64,000 bases of DNA from Physcomitrium patens. Its lineage: Eukaryota > Streptophyta > Bryopsida > Funariales > Funariaceae. Position 1 is the stretch's first letter. Every line of letters starts with the position of its first letter. The notes beneath the pieces are model-generated. The model saw only the letters and a program-made list of their open reading frames with translations. It was not told the DNA's origin and searched no databases. The position numbers and the translations under genes are program-made. This document shows positions 34,585 through 46,722 of the stretch, piece after piece. The DNA lies in NCBI RefSeq assembly GCF_000002425.4, contig NC_037270.1, forward strand, positions 1,161,617 to 1,225,616. The letters are read 5' to 3'.

Positions 34585-37150
34585 AAATATCTTTACTAAA
34601 AAATTTGAATATGTACATGTAGAAGTTATAGATGGTCATTTTTTGTCTTTTAGAGATGTTATTTATAATATTCTTCCTAAAGAACTAGCAATAAATTGTT
34701 ATAATAGCCTAATAATATTCAATGTAATTAGATCTCTTTTTCATTTCAATCATGGCTAAAAAATATAATTCTTGCATATATTAGATTTTTTATAATTTTA
34801 ATTTTTTTCAAAGTATAATTAAGAATTTTATTAATTAAATAAAAAATCATAAATCTGGTAAAATCAAATATTTATTTATAAGTACAAGAACATTCAAATA
34901 TATTACAAAAATAATTATTTTTTATAATTTATACCAAATCTATTTTTAATAGTAGAATGACTTCAAATATTATTCCAAACTAATATCAAGGTTTTTGAAA
35001 AAAATTTAAGAAGAATAATACATATATTATTTTAGAGCATTATCTTTAAGATTGCTCAAATGACCTTCATGAGGGAGCTCAATTGTCATTTTGACCAATC
35101 TATAATTTATTACAAAATAAATTGATTGATCCTAAAGTATATATTATTAAAAATATTCCTAAAAAATTTATATGTCATTTAAAATCTATAACAAAAGCTC
35201 TTTTCTTATTTTTGAAGAAAAAAATAAATAATTATTAATGTATGAGGATTATTAAAGATTCAATAAAATTATTGTCAAAAATAAGTATCTTTTATCTTAG
35301 ATATTTAGACTTTTTGGTCAATTAAATCAAGCTAAGTTCTATACCAAAATATATTTATAAGAAAAATATAACTTAGTATACATTAGAAAAAGAGATAAAT
35401 AGAAGATTACATTTCAAATATTTCAAATATAATGTCATGCTTTTTCGACTCACAAATGCACCAAATATTTTTCAATATCTAATAAATAATAATTTTTGAG
35501 AGTTTTTAAATGGTTTTATTACCTATTATGTAGAAAATTTTTTAATTTAATCTAAAAATAAAAAAAACATCAATTTCATGTTTTTTTGTGTAACAAAATC
35601 GTAAAGATATGGGACTATATACTAAGATGGAAGTATATATATTTCATACAATTCAAGATTTCTTCTTAAGATACACCATTTCAAATGATGGCCTTATGAT
35701 GGATCCTTAGAAAGTTCAAATTATCATAGATTGAAATTTTTTATAATAATAAGTAATATTTAATACTTTTTTAGAATTTTCCAATTATTATTAGATATTT
35801 ATCAAGATTTTTTTAAAAAATTATAGCTCTATTTACATGTTTAACTTATAAGGAAAAACTTTTGTAAAATAAAAAAAATAAAAGAGCATTTGAAGCTTTG
35901 AAGGTAATTTTTATTTATATACTAATATTATATTGTATTGATAATTTCAAAGAATTATTTTTATAGAAAAAATTATATCAAAGATTTTTTTAGAAGTAGT
36001 ATTATTATAAATGATAAAAAAATAATGGACTTCACCAAATAGCTTTTCATTCAAAAAATTAATCAATAGTTGAAATTAATTATAAGATCTATAACAAAAA
36101 AAATCTTTTTTTTATGAATTTATTATAAAAATAATATTATTATTTTTAAGGTGCTTTTAATCAAGTAATTATTTACATAAAGTACAAGAATCTTAAATAT
36201 TTCATATAAGCATATATTTTGAATCATTAACAAGTCTAAAATATGTTTTTATTAAGATTTATATTTAATATTATTTATTAGCAAGAAAAATAATAAAATT
36301 TATTATATACTTTTAAAGAAATTTTTTATCTTTTGAAAAATATATATATATATCAATAACAAACTTTTCTTTTCAAACCAAAATACTTTTATCTTTGAAA
36401 AATAAAATTAATATTGAATATTAATTTTACCTTTCTTAATTAAGTCCAATCAAGTATGTTCTTAAATCTTTTTATTCATGATATTAAGAATAATTCTTTT
36501 AAATCTCATGATACTTCTAAGTTTGAATTTAAGAACAATCTACTTTATTTGAAAAGATACTTATATATTCAAGAAGATGAAGCAAAAATATGTATTCTTC
36601 AAATACATTACAACTTTTAAGTTGTAGGTCTCTATAATACAACAAAACCTTAGAATTAATCTCAAACGTTTTTAGTAGCTTCAAATATAAAAGATAGTTA
36701 AAGACTTTTTATAATCATATAATATTTATTCAAGATGAAAAATTCATTATTATCAACTTAAAAAACTTTTTCAACCACTAAAAATACCAAAAAAACCATT
36801 ATTTTTTTGATTCTATGGATTTTATCATGAATTATTAATTTCAAGTTTTTATGACTCTATATTTGTGATAGTAGATTATTTTATTAAGATAGCAAAGATA
36901 ATGTTAAAGATAATCTTTGACATTATCTTTGATATTATCTTTTAATTTATTATATTTGTGATAGTAGATTATTTTCATGTGACATCTTTAATAAATTTTT
37001 AAAAAATTAAATAATTGAATAAAGAGATATCAGATCCTAAAAATAAAAAAATAAAATCCTTGCAAATAAAGAAGGTGTGGGAGGTTTTTAGCCACAAATT
37101 TAAATATTTTGTATAAACCAAGGAATTTTTGGAAGCCAAGACTTTATATT
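34585..37150 (+). pseudogene. pol remnant of old chromovirus B3
   Basis: On the + strand the B order appears with many stops: protease (HVEVIDGHFLSFRD near 34620), RT (near 35030-35800, with FKYNVMLFRLTNAPNIFQ), RNase H (35850-36450), the zinc-binding region (SHDTSKFEFKNNLLYLKRYL near 36500) and the integrase core start near 36820. Wholesale A/T changes have removed nearly all open frames. B3 is the most decayed B copy except B4 and has the opposite orientation. Confidence 0.7.
36861..36985. repeat. short local duplication with an inverted repeat
   Basis: The string TTTGTGATAGTAGATTATTT occurs twice (near 36867 and 36956), and the segment between holds AAAGATAATCTTTGACATT flanked by complementary AAGATAAT/ATTATCTT blocks. 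It looks like a small tandem duplication inside the integrase of B3. Confidence 0.5.
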
Positions 37151-37479
37151 TATGTTAAAGATGGATATATGTAGCTATGATAAAATATTAATATAAAGAT
37201 AAATTTTTAAAAAGAAATTATGTATTTTCTTTAAAATTACTAAAAACCTAACTTATCAATAAATAAGTAATTATGATGTAGTATAGCAAAGGATGTTAGG
37301 AAATTTTTAGATACTCTAAAGAGCCATATGTAAAAAAATTCTTAAATATAAAAGGATTTTATTAATAAAATATCTTTTTGATATTGTTATGTTTATTTAT
37401 CCTTTACATTAAGAATAAATCACTTATTATTATTTGGTCAATAAATTAAATTTAATCTTCTATATTTAGATATTTAGTA

Positions 37480-37800
37480 TATTTTTAGATCATAAATTAC
37501 ATGATATGGTAATGCATATAAAAAACTTAACTTACAAGATAAGACATGTGTCTTGCAAAGTTAATACATATTGGAGGTCTTATAAAAAATTACCTTGAAG
37601 CTCTTAGTTAGATAGTATATATGGAGGTAAGAATGAAGCCTTCTTCATTCTTATCAATGCCTTTTTAGTCTTTAGTCTTATTTCAAGACTTTTTAATCTT
37701 TTTATCATTACCAATATCCATTCTAATTTAATTTTATACCATCTTTGAGTGATTTTTTAGCCTTTTCAAGTGACACAAGAATATATTAATCTTTTATTTT
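37480..37800 (+). repeat. 3' LTR of B3, partial
   Basis: The LTR is on the + strand, with TATATAT at 37616-37622 followed by a perfect 10-bp hairpin AAGAATGAAG/CTTCATTCTT (37629-37652) and TATCAATGCC. This is the U3/R boundary structure of the B LTRs. The downstream TTTTTAGTCTTTAGTC and CCATTCTAATTTAATT segments match as well. Confidence 0.6.
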
Positions 37801-37834
37801 TTTGAGATTCATATCTTTGATATTAATAAGAATA

Positions 37835-37953
37835 AAGAAGGATTCACTCTTCCCTCTATATATACTATCTAATTAAGAGCTATTTAGTGACATTCTATAA
37901 GACCTCCAATATGTGTCTAATTTACAAAATATGTATCTTAACTAGCAAGGTAA

Positions 37954-37988
<35 letters not shown>

Positions 37989-38204
37989 TATATAATTAAC
38001 TTATATTACAAGCTCTCAATATTTAATATTTAATATGTGGTTAATTTATTAGCCAAATATTCTACCTATTTATGACCTATAAACATATATTAAAATGAAA
38101 CTATATTTATAAAGCTTCTAAGAAGTTTTTTTATAAGATGCTATCAAATTAATCTATTTTTTTTGTTTAAATAATTATCAAAATAAATATGTATGCTCGT
38201 GATA
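37835..38204 (-). repeat. 3' LTR of B4, partial
   Basis: The minus-orientation B LTR shows AAGAATAAAGAAGGATTCACTCTT-like hairpin sequence near 37829-37852, CTCTATATATACTATC, and an end CTCGTGATA at 38204. A tract matching the polypurine tract (TTTCCTTCTAGAGAC on +) follows. A (TA)n array interrupts it at 37959-37987. It stands tail to tail with the LTR of B3. Confidence 0.65.
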
Positions 38205-40885
38205 TAATTTCCTTCTAGAGACAAATTCTACAAGGAGAAAAAATCACATATTGATGAAATTCAAGATGCAATAAATTATATTTGCTACATATTTTAATTT
38301 TTTTTTTCAAGGTAGTTGATAGATTTTCTTATTCATTGATTATGTCATATTCTAAGATAGGAATAACACCTTGATATTTGATCATTATTAAAGTTTTCTT
38401 AACTTTCTTTAAATAAAATATTTGTAACACCATGAAAATTGTTCTTACCTTCAAAAAAATTACCAAACATTAGAAGTCTCTTCCAAGGTCATAATACCAA
38501 ACATATTATATCTCGCCATTTGTTTGAAGAAAAGCATGTCATTTTTGAAGGTCTTTATTTCTATTATATTATCTTGAAGGTTAAAATAATTTTAATATCT
38601 TGTCTAATAAGTTAATAAATGATATTTTTTGAATTAAATTTTTTGATTATTGAATTTTTATCTTGTTAATGCTACAAATATAAAGAAACCTAAATAAAAG
38701 ATAGAAGATAAAATACACTCTTTGTTAAAAAAAAATTCTTTTATGAAAAAGATTTATTTGAAACTTTGTCTTAGTTTTGATGAATATTATTAATAAAAAG
38801 TTTTGACCTTCTTTGCTTTATTTGCAAGATTTTTTTTGGCTTCCATATAAATTCACTAATATTTTATCTCTACCAATGAACAAGATCTTTCAACCTAAGT
38901 CAGGTTGCTTTAAGTCCAAGACTTCTTCTTCTTTAAATTCTTGATTATTATCCAGTTTTGTAGAATGCAATGGGATTTGTCTTTTTTACAATATATTCAT
39001 TGTCTTGTATGATTCATGAAGAGACACATAAAATATGAGATAGATCTTTGTAGGTTCCAATAAATGTAATTAATATGCAATTAGATTGATTTATTTATAA
39101 ATAAAAAATAATTTAAATTTATAGTAATCTAACTTGTTACAATTGTAAATAGCCTTGATATTATAACAAAGTAGACATACCTTATTTCCAGCATGGAATT
39201 GAGGTTGTTTCTTGTAATGGCTATCTGCATTGTTTTTTTTTTTTTATTATTTTTTAGCTTCTTTTAATTGTATCTTCATTGTTGTATGTAGCTCAGATAA
39301 ATAATTTATCAAATTTTTTGTTGTAAGATTATTAACTTTTAAAAAGTCAAAAGCATGAAATCATAGATGATAATCATAATTATCAAAGCAAGTTATTTAT
39401 TAAGTAGAAGAATGTATGTTTTTATTTTAAACAAACTTTTCAAATGGTAAAAGAGTTGTCTAATCATCTTATTGGTAGTTGATGGTAAATTTCAAATATT
39501 GCTTCAAAATTTGATTTATGCACTCTATTTATTCATTAGTTTGAAGATAGAAAGCTAAAGATATTTTTATATCCACTTTTAGAATTTTACAAATAATTCT
39601 TCAAAGTCTTGATACAAATTAAGTCTTTCTATATAATATAATATCTATTGCTATTATATATCCTTAATAATCTATCATAGCAATAGATATTGTCAAGAAA
39701 AAGTTTAACTATTTTTTTTACTTGTGATAGATTTTTTAAATAATACAAAATATACCATCTTAATGAAATAACCTATTATCACAAATATACAATCATAAAA
39801 CCTGAGATTAAAAGATTTATGATAAAATCCATAGAAACAAAAAACCATGGTTATTTTAAAATAGATTAATGGCTAAAGAAGTCCATAAGTTCAATGACAA
39901 GGAATTTTTTATTTTGAATAAAATTTATATGATTGTAAAAAGTCTTTTACTACCTTCCTTATTTATAGCCACTAAAAATCTCTAAAAACTAGCTTCAAAG
40001 TTTTATTGTATTTGAAATGTCTTGTTATTGAAAAGTTGTAATGAGCTTGAAGAATATGTAATTATGTTTTATTTTTTGAAATATATAAGTATCCTTCAAA
40101 ATAAAATAAATTATTCTTAAACTTAAATTTAGAAGTATCATAAAACTTATAAAAATTATACTTAATATCATAAATAAGAACACCTGAGAATATATTCAAT
40201 TGAATTTGCTTGAAAAAATTAGAATCAATAGTTAATATTGATTTCATTATTCAAAGATGAAAATACTTTGGCTTCAAGAGAAATTTTTTTATTAATCAAA
40301 TACAACATAATATAAGATTGGTACAAAAATAAATGTTGTCTTTAAAACTTCAAAAGATGCATTGGTTTCTTTGTTCTATTCAAATTTGACTTTACATGTC
40401 AAATGTATAAATAAAATTGCAACTTGAAAAAAAAAATTAATGAAGATCTAGTCGTAATTAACAAATTTCCAAAAATATTAGATATTTTTTTATTATTTTT
40501 AGAATCTTCTAATCCATGATAGTTTGAACTTTTTTAAGATCCATCATAAGGCTATCATTTGAAATAATGTATCCTAAGAAATCAACTTCAATAGTGTGAA
40601 ATATATACTTTTTTATTTTGGCATATAATTCTACATCTCTAAATTTTTGTAATAGATAATAAATATAAAATTCATGTTTTTTTTATATTTTTAGAATAAA
40701 TTAAAATATTATCAAGAAAATAAATGATGAAATCATAAAAAAAATTACAAAAATATTATTTATTAAATATTATATTTATGACTCCAAAAAGTATAACATT
40801 GTATTCAAATTATCCATAGTAGATTCAAAATGTGGTTTTTTATTTATCTCCTTTTTTAATATGGACTAGATTCTATATTCCTTAT
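38205..40885 (-). pseudogene. pol remnant of old chromovirus B4
   Basis: Base-level similarity to B2 is continuous from the 3' end of the internal region through the chromodomain (near 38850-38960), integrase (39480-39880), RNase H (39900-40330) and RT (40330-40880). Almost every frame is destroyed. A 61-codon open run at 40062-40247 is part of the zinc-binding segment (IKYNFYKFYDTSKFKFKNN). RT ends near 40880, where the B2 element is inserted. Confidence 0.7.
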
Positions 40886-40890
40886 ATCAT

Positions 40891-41448
40891 TGTCAAGGAT
40901 AAGAACATGATAAAAATAAATAAATAAATGAGACTTCTCTCAAAGAAAGATGATAAAATAGAAATAACTTGATATGTATATTAAGAAAGAAACTGGAATG
41001 GCTATTGCCAAAAGCCAAGAAAACTAGAGACCCTTGAAACTAAACTGGAAGCAAGAAAAGAGTTGATAAGAGAGAAAAAGGCTTCACTCTTGTCTCTATA
41101 TATACTATCTAACTAGGGGCTACGTGGCGATGTTCTATACGACCTTCAATATGTGTTGACTTTGTAGGACACATGCCTTGACTTACAAGGCAAGTTTTTC
41201 TATGTGTGGGCTACATAGTTAGCTTGGTCTTCAAGCTAACAACATGTGTGGCACATGGCCAACTTGTTGACCACGTTCTTAATCCAAAAAGTCAATTAAA
41301 GACACCTATAAAGTCAAAGCAATGTCTATGAGGCTTCTAGGAAGCTTTCATAGCAAATATTATAGAATTAACTTATTTTTACCTACTTTTACTTATTTCT
41401 ATTTATTTATACATATAATTACTCGCTTACATGCATATGTCCGTGATA
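40891..41448 (-). repeat. 3' LTR of B2
   Basis: The LTR starts TGTCAAGGATAAG and ends TCCGTGATA (CA now TA). It differs from the 5' LTR by many substitutions and small gaps (558 against 576 bp), so the insertion is not recent. The polypurine tract lies at 41449-41467 (ATTATCCTCTCTTCTAGGG on +). Confidence 0.9.
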
Positions 41449-42012
41449 TTATCCTCTCTTCTAGGGATGAGTTCGATGAGGAGTGGTCATCATATATTGA
41501 GAAAATCTATGATGCGATGAATTGTATTCGCCACATATTCTGATCTTTGTTTTCTTCGAAGATGATTGATAGGGCCTCTCAACTATTGATAGTGTCCCAT
41601 ACCAGGGTGGGAAGACCACTCAGTCATTTGATCATTGTTGAGGCCTTCATAACTTCTTTTGAAAAAAATATTTAGAACACCGTCAGGAGTTGTTTATACC
41701 TATAGTAAAATCACCAAACATCGGGAGTCCCTTCAAAGGTCATGATATCAAACCTGTTGTATCTCGCCATCTATTCGAGGAAGAACATGTCGTTCTTGAA
41801 GATCTTTATCTCGATTGCATCATCTTGAAGGTTGTGACAATAGTAATGTCTCATCCAGTAGGTCTACAAACTAAGGCTCTTGAGTTGCATCCGTTGGTTA
41901 TTGATTCTCCATCTCTGAAGCGTCACAACTACAAAGAAACTACAAACAAGGATTGAAAGTAGAATGTTATCTTGCTTGGATCATGTTTCTTTTATAATGA
42001 AGGTTTTCATCT

Positions 42013-43572
42013 TCATTTTGATGGATGTCGTCGATGAAAAGCCTCCATCACCTTTGCTGCATTTATAAGATTCTTTACTATCTTCCATATGCATTGAGTA
42101 ATATCATATCCGTGCCAATGGACAAGATATTCTAATTTATTTCAGCGCCACCTTGAATCTAAGACTTCTTCTACTTCAAACTCTTCATTATTGTCTACTT
42201 CTATAGGAGGAGGTGGAGCTTGTGGTCTACTTGGTATATCCACTATCTTGTATGGTTCAAGAAGAGACACATGGAATACTAGATGGATTTTCATTGACTC
42301 CCGTAGATATAAACGATATGCAAATAGATTGATTTATATAGAAATAGAAAATGGTCCAAGCCTTTGATAGTCCAACTTGTCTTAAGGACGAGTGGTCTTG
42401 ATATTGTAATGAAGTAACCATACCTTATCATCCATGTGGAATGGTGGTTGTTCCTTTCGATAGACATCTGCATTGATCTTTTGTTGTTCTTGAGCTTCTT
42501 TTAACTATGCATTTATCCTTGCATGTAGCTTTGACAAATGAATTGTCAAATCTTTTGCAATAGGATTATTAACTTTTGAAAAGTTAAAAGTATCAAGTCA
42601 TAGATCATAACCATAATTGGCAAAGAAAGGTGTTTGTTTTGTAGAAGAATGTACCGTGTTATTGTAAGTAAACTCTACCAATGGCAAAAGAGTTGTCCAA
42701 TCATCTTGTTGGTAATTAATGATACATCTTAAATACTGCTCCAAAACTTAATTAACACGCTCCGTTTGTCCATCAGTTTGAGAATAGAATATCGAAGATA
42801 GTTTTATATCTACTTTTAAAATCTTGAAAAGAGTCCGCCAAAATCTTGATACAAATTGAGTTCTCTTATCTGATATAATATCTTTGGATAATCCATGATA
42901 GCGATAGATATTATTAGGAAAGAACTTAGCTATTTCTTCACCTATGATAGATTTTGTATATAGTACAGAATGTGCCATCTTAATAAAACGATCTATTGTC
43001 ACAAATATAGAGTCATAAGAACTTGAGATTGGAAGATCTGTAATGAAATCCATAGAAATAAAAGACCATAGTTGTTCTGGAATGGATAATGGCTAAAGAA
43101 GTCCATAAGGTTGATGACGAGGAGTTTTTGATCTCAAGCAAACATCACAAGATTTTACAAAATCTTTGACTATTTTCCACATTTGACACCACCAAAAGTC
43201 CCTGAATATTAGTTCCAAAGTTTTCTTGTACCCAAAATGTCCTGCTACTGGAAAGTCATAACGAGCTTGAAGAACACGTAATCGAGCTTCACCTTCTCGA
43301 ACATATAGGCGTCCCTCAAAATATAGTAGATTCTTCTTGAATTCAAACTTGGAAGTATCATGAGACTTTGAAGGATTTCCCTTAATATCATGAATAAGAG
43401 GATCAGAAGATATACTTGATTGAACTTGCTTAATGAAAGTTGAATCAATAGTTAGTATTGATTTCATTGCTCTAAGATGAAGATGCTCTAGCTTTAAGAG
43501 AATTTTTTTGTTGTTGATTGAAAGCAACATCTCCTTCCTTTGGTGCAAGGTAAGATCGTCTTGAGAGTACAT
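42013..43572 (-). pseudogene. integrase with chromodomain, B2
   Basis: From left to right on the + strand (C- to N-terminal): a chromodomain reading NKLEYLVHWHGYDI just after a TGA stop near 42170, and the integrase C-terminal part. The core at 42748-43053 reads MDFITDLPISSSYDSIF, IISDKRTQF and TDGQTERVN, which gives the three acidic catalytic residues. The zinc-binding region at 43093-43572 has GHFGYKKTLELI and CDVCLRSK, and the first His of HHCC appears as Tyr in ARYDFPV. The integrase inserts the DNA copy and the chromodomain would recognise modified histones. Confidence 0.9.
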
Positions 43573-44990
43573 CTGATAAACCTTGTTGTTTTTCTCGTCG
43601 ATAAGTGATGTTGAATTTGAATCTTGACAAAGACATACTTCAACGGACTTAGCAACGATTCAAAATACGTGTTGACATAAAATATTCAAGGTTCTTATAA
43701 TCCGTGTATACTGTGACTGGACTAGAAGCACCTTCTAGATAATAGCGCCATTCTTGAAATGAATCCATGATTGCAAGAAGTTCTTTATTGTGGATCTCGT
43801 AGTTGATCTCGGCTGTTGAAAATTTTTTAGAATGAAATGCTATTGGATGAAGTTTATCATCTATTCCTATTTATGACAATATGGCATCCAAAGCAAAGTC
43901 TGATGCATCTGTTACTATAAAAAATGGCTTAGAAAAATTGATGCAATACAAGATTGGTGCAGAAACAAAGGATGTCTTCAAAGCTTCGAATGCTACTTTT
44001 GCTTCTTGATTCTATTGAAGTTTGTCTTTACAAGTCAAATGTATAAGTGAATGTACAACTTGAAAAAAGTCTTTGATGAAGATCCGATAGTAGTTGGCAA
44101 ATCCCAAAAAGCATTGGACATCTCTTACCGTTTTTGGGATCTTCCAATCCATAATAGTTTGAACTTTCTTAGGATCTATCATAAGTCCATCATTTTAAAT
44201 GATGTATCTTAAGAAGTCAACTTGAGTAGTGTGAAATACACACTTTTCTATCTTGGCATAGAGCCCCGCATCTCTTAGTTTTTGTAATACATGACGAACA
44301 TGAAGTTTATGTTCTTCTGGGTTCTTAGAATAGATTAAGATGTCGTCTAGGTAACAAACAACAAAATCATCTAAAAACTTCCATAAGACATCATTCATTA
44401 GATGTTAGAATGTTGCTGGTGCATTTATAAGTCCAAAAGGCATGACGTTATATTCGAAATATCCATACCTTGTTTGAAATACAATCTTCTATTCATCTCC
44501 TTCTTTGATGTGTACTAGATTGTATGCTCCTCGTAGATCTATTTTTGTATAGATCTTACCTTAATTCAACTGATCAAAGAGTCTAGATATCAAAGGTAGC
44601 AGGTACATATTTTTGATAGTGATTTTATTGAGTCCTCAATAATCAACACACATCTGCAATGACCCATCTTTTTTCTTCACAAATAGAATTGAAGCTCCTA
44701 TTGGAGATTTGAAATGGCATATGAAGTTCTTTGCTAAATTCTCTTCAATATACTCCTTGAGTTCAGCTAACTCATTTTGAAATAAATTGTAGATTGGTCG
44801 AAATGGCGGTTGTGCTCCTTCTTGAAGGTCAATTGAGCAGTTATAGGAACAATGTTCTGGAAGTGTATCCACATTCTTTTTCTCAAATACATCTTAAAAA
44901 TCTTGATATTGGCTTGGAATGCTACTTGAAGTCTTTCCACCAGTAGAAACAAGTGTGGCATAAATGACACAAGATGATCATTCTTTTGCA
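43573..44990 (-). pseudogene. RNase H and reverse transcriptase, B2
   Basis: RT is read in pieces: CSIDLQEGAQPPFRPIYNL and FVKKKDGSLQMCVDY (44636-44872), then VCYLDDILIYSKNPEEHK and KLRDAGLYAKIEKC (44195-44398). The YLDD catalytic box is intact. RNase H follows towards the left, with LDHKN- and HNKELL-like segments near 43680-43830. Frame shifts and TAA/TAG stops at former Gln/Trp positions separate the pieces. These enzymes convert element RNA into double-stranded DNA in virus-like particles. Confidence 0.85.
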
Positions 44991-45114
44991 GCATGTAAGA
45001 AAGTTCTTGCATCTACAAATACAAGTTTAATTATACTAGACTTATGACTTTCTACTTGATTAACTAAGCTCTTAGTTATACTTTCAAAAAAGTCAAGACT
45101 ACGAGAAGTCCAAT

Positions 45115-45495
45115 CTATTTTAGGATTATATTTTTTAGCCATGAGAAACCTAAAATGACTTGATTAAAAGGAGATCTAAAGATATTAAATATTACAAAGC
45201 TATTATGACCATTAGTTGTTATTTCTATAGGAAGGATTTCATGAGTAACATCTCTTGAAGACAACAGACGACTATCTATGACTTCTACATGAATAGGTTT
45301 AGTTTTCTTCATTAAAAATATGCTATATTTTTTAGCAAATTCTTCATCTAAGAAACATGATGAGTCTCCTGAATTTAGCAAGGCACAGGCTTTGAGATGT
45401 TTAGGTCCTAGAATAATATTTATCGTAAAACATAGAGAGGATTCTGAGCAGAGGATAGGACCTTCACTAGGTGTTGTACAAGGTTCCAGCCGCAC
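45115..45495 (-). pseudogene. aspartic protease, B2
   Basis: An open run of 126 codons contains ALLNSGDSSCFLDEEFAKKY. The active-site triad is NSG instead of DSG. SSRDVTHEILPIEI and PFNQVILGFSWL complete the retropepsin pattern. The Asp-to-Asn change (GAC/GAT to AAC/AAT) should inactivate it. Confidence 0.8.
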
Positions 45496-45503
45496 GATCC
45501 CTA

Positions 45504-46510
45504 TTATAGTTGGACAAATTTATTTTCCGACATGCTATCTTTTTTGATCACAGTACTCCTCATTTTATGCTTATGTTGCTTCTTTGAGCAATGTTGAGCA
45601 GTGTGCTTAGGTTCTCCACAATATAAGCACAATCCTTCCCGATAACGACGAGTCTTTTCTTGCTCAGTAAGAGCTTTGAAACGTACCGCATCAATTTGCA
45701 TATCCTCTTCTTTCAAATGTATGTGTTGAAGAGATGTTGGTGTTGCCATTGAATTATAGTAACGTTGAGGACCACTTGTATGGTTCTCAGATCGGAATTC
45801 AAAAAGACAATTGTTGCACTTCACAACAAAGTCAATTGCTTAGCTCAATATTTGAGGATTAGGTAAGTTGAGCATTAATTTTTTTTACCTCATATTATAA
45901 TCCATAGAGAAATTGGCTAATAAGTGCAGCATCATTTTACTTGATATCAGTTGCAAGTTATCAAAATTATAAAGCATATATCATTACTGATCGATTGACT
46001 TGTTGCAAAATATGGATCTTATTGGTTGCAATATGAATTACATCATGTTCTCCATACATAGATCGAAACTCCACCAAAAAAGCCTCTAGATTATCCAATA
46101 TTGGATCTCGTCATTCAGGAAAAGATGAAAAATCATGATAGTGCTGAACTTGAAAGAAGCGTACTAATGAATCTAACTTGCGATCTTGAAGTTGGATAGC
46201 TTTGGGATTGAAGTTCAATTGCAAGTTGTACTTGATTAATAAATTCTCTAAGCTTTGATTTGGTACCATTAAACTTCTCAAATAGGGCAATTCTTGGTTC
46301 TCTAACATTGGAAGGGCGTTCCATGATAGGAGAAGGGACATGATTTGGTACAGATGTTGAAGCAGCTCCAATCATTTCTATATCTTCTTTTCCTGCCAAT
46401 CTTGTTGCTCTTTGACGTGGTAAATTGAGTTGATGCATTGCAAGCATTAACTCCCTCAATTGCTCTTGCATTTATGCCATTGCACTCTTCATTTCAGCAA
46501 GTTCTGCCAT
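45504..46510 (-). pseudogene. gag, B2
   Basis: Reading from the ATG at 46510 gives MAELAEMKSAMA, a TAA in place of CAA, then MQEQLRELMLAMHQLNLPR (46471). A capsid part follows (FEKFNGTKSKLREFINQVQL). The nucleocapsid at 45504-45824 has an intact CCHC knuckle, CLYCGEPKHTAQHC. A frame break lies near 46130. The product would coat the element RNA. Confidence 0.85.
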
Positions 46511-46709
46511 GATAACACTTAGAAAAAAAAAGATGTTGAATATCACTTAAGACAAATAGAAGAGAGGACTTGAGAACAAAGGAAATACTAAAGATAATAT
46601 TAGTTTAGAAGAGGGTAATCCGCAACTTCTAATATGCTTATGTCTTATCAAGAGAAAAGAGTAATCCACTTTTAATCAAGATTAGACAAAGCTTTCATAT
46701 TGTAAGTGT

Positions 46710-46720
46710 ACTCTTATCAA
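46710..46720 (-). other. predicted self-priming site of B2
   Basis: On the element strand TTGATAAGAGT begins two bases from the LTR end. It can pair with ACTCTTGTCAA (46895-46905) at the expected 5' end of the RNA over 11 bases, with one G-U pair. It shows no match to the usual tRNA-Met (TGGTATCAGAGC) or tRNA-Asp sites. Confidence 0.55.
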
Positions 46721-46722
46721 TC

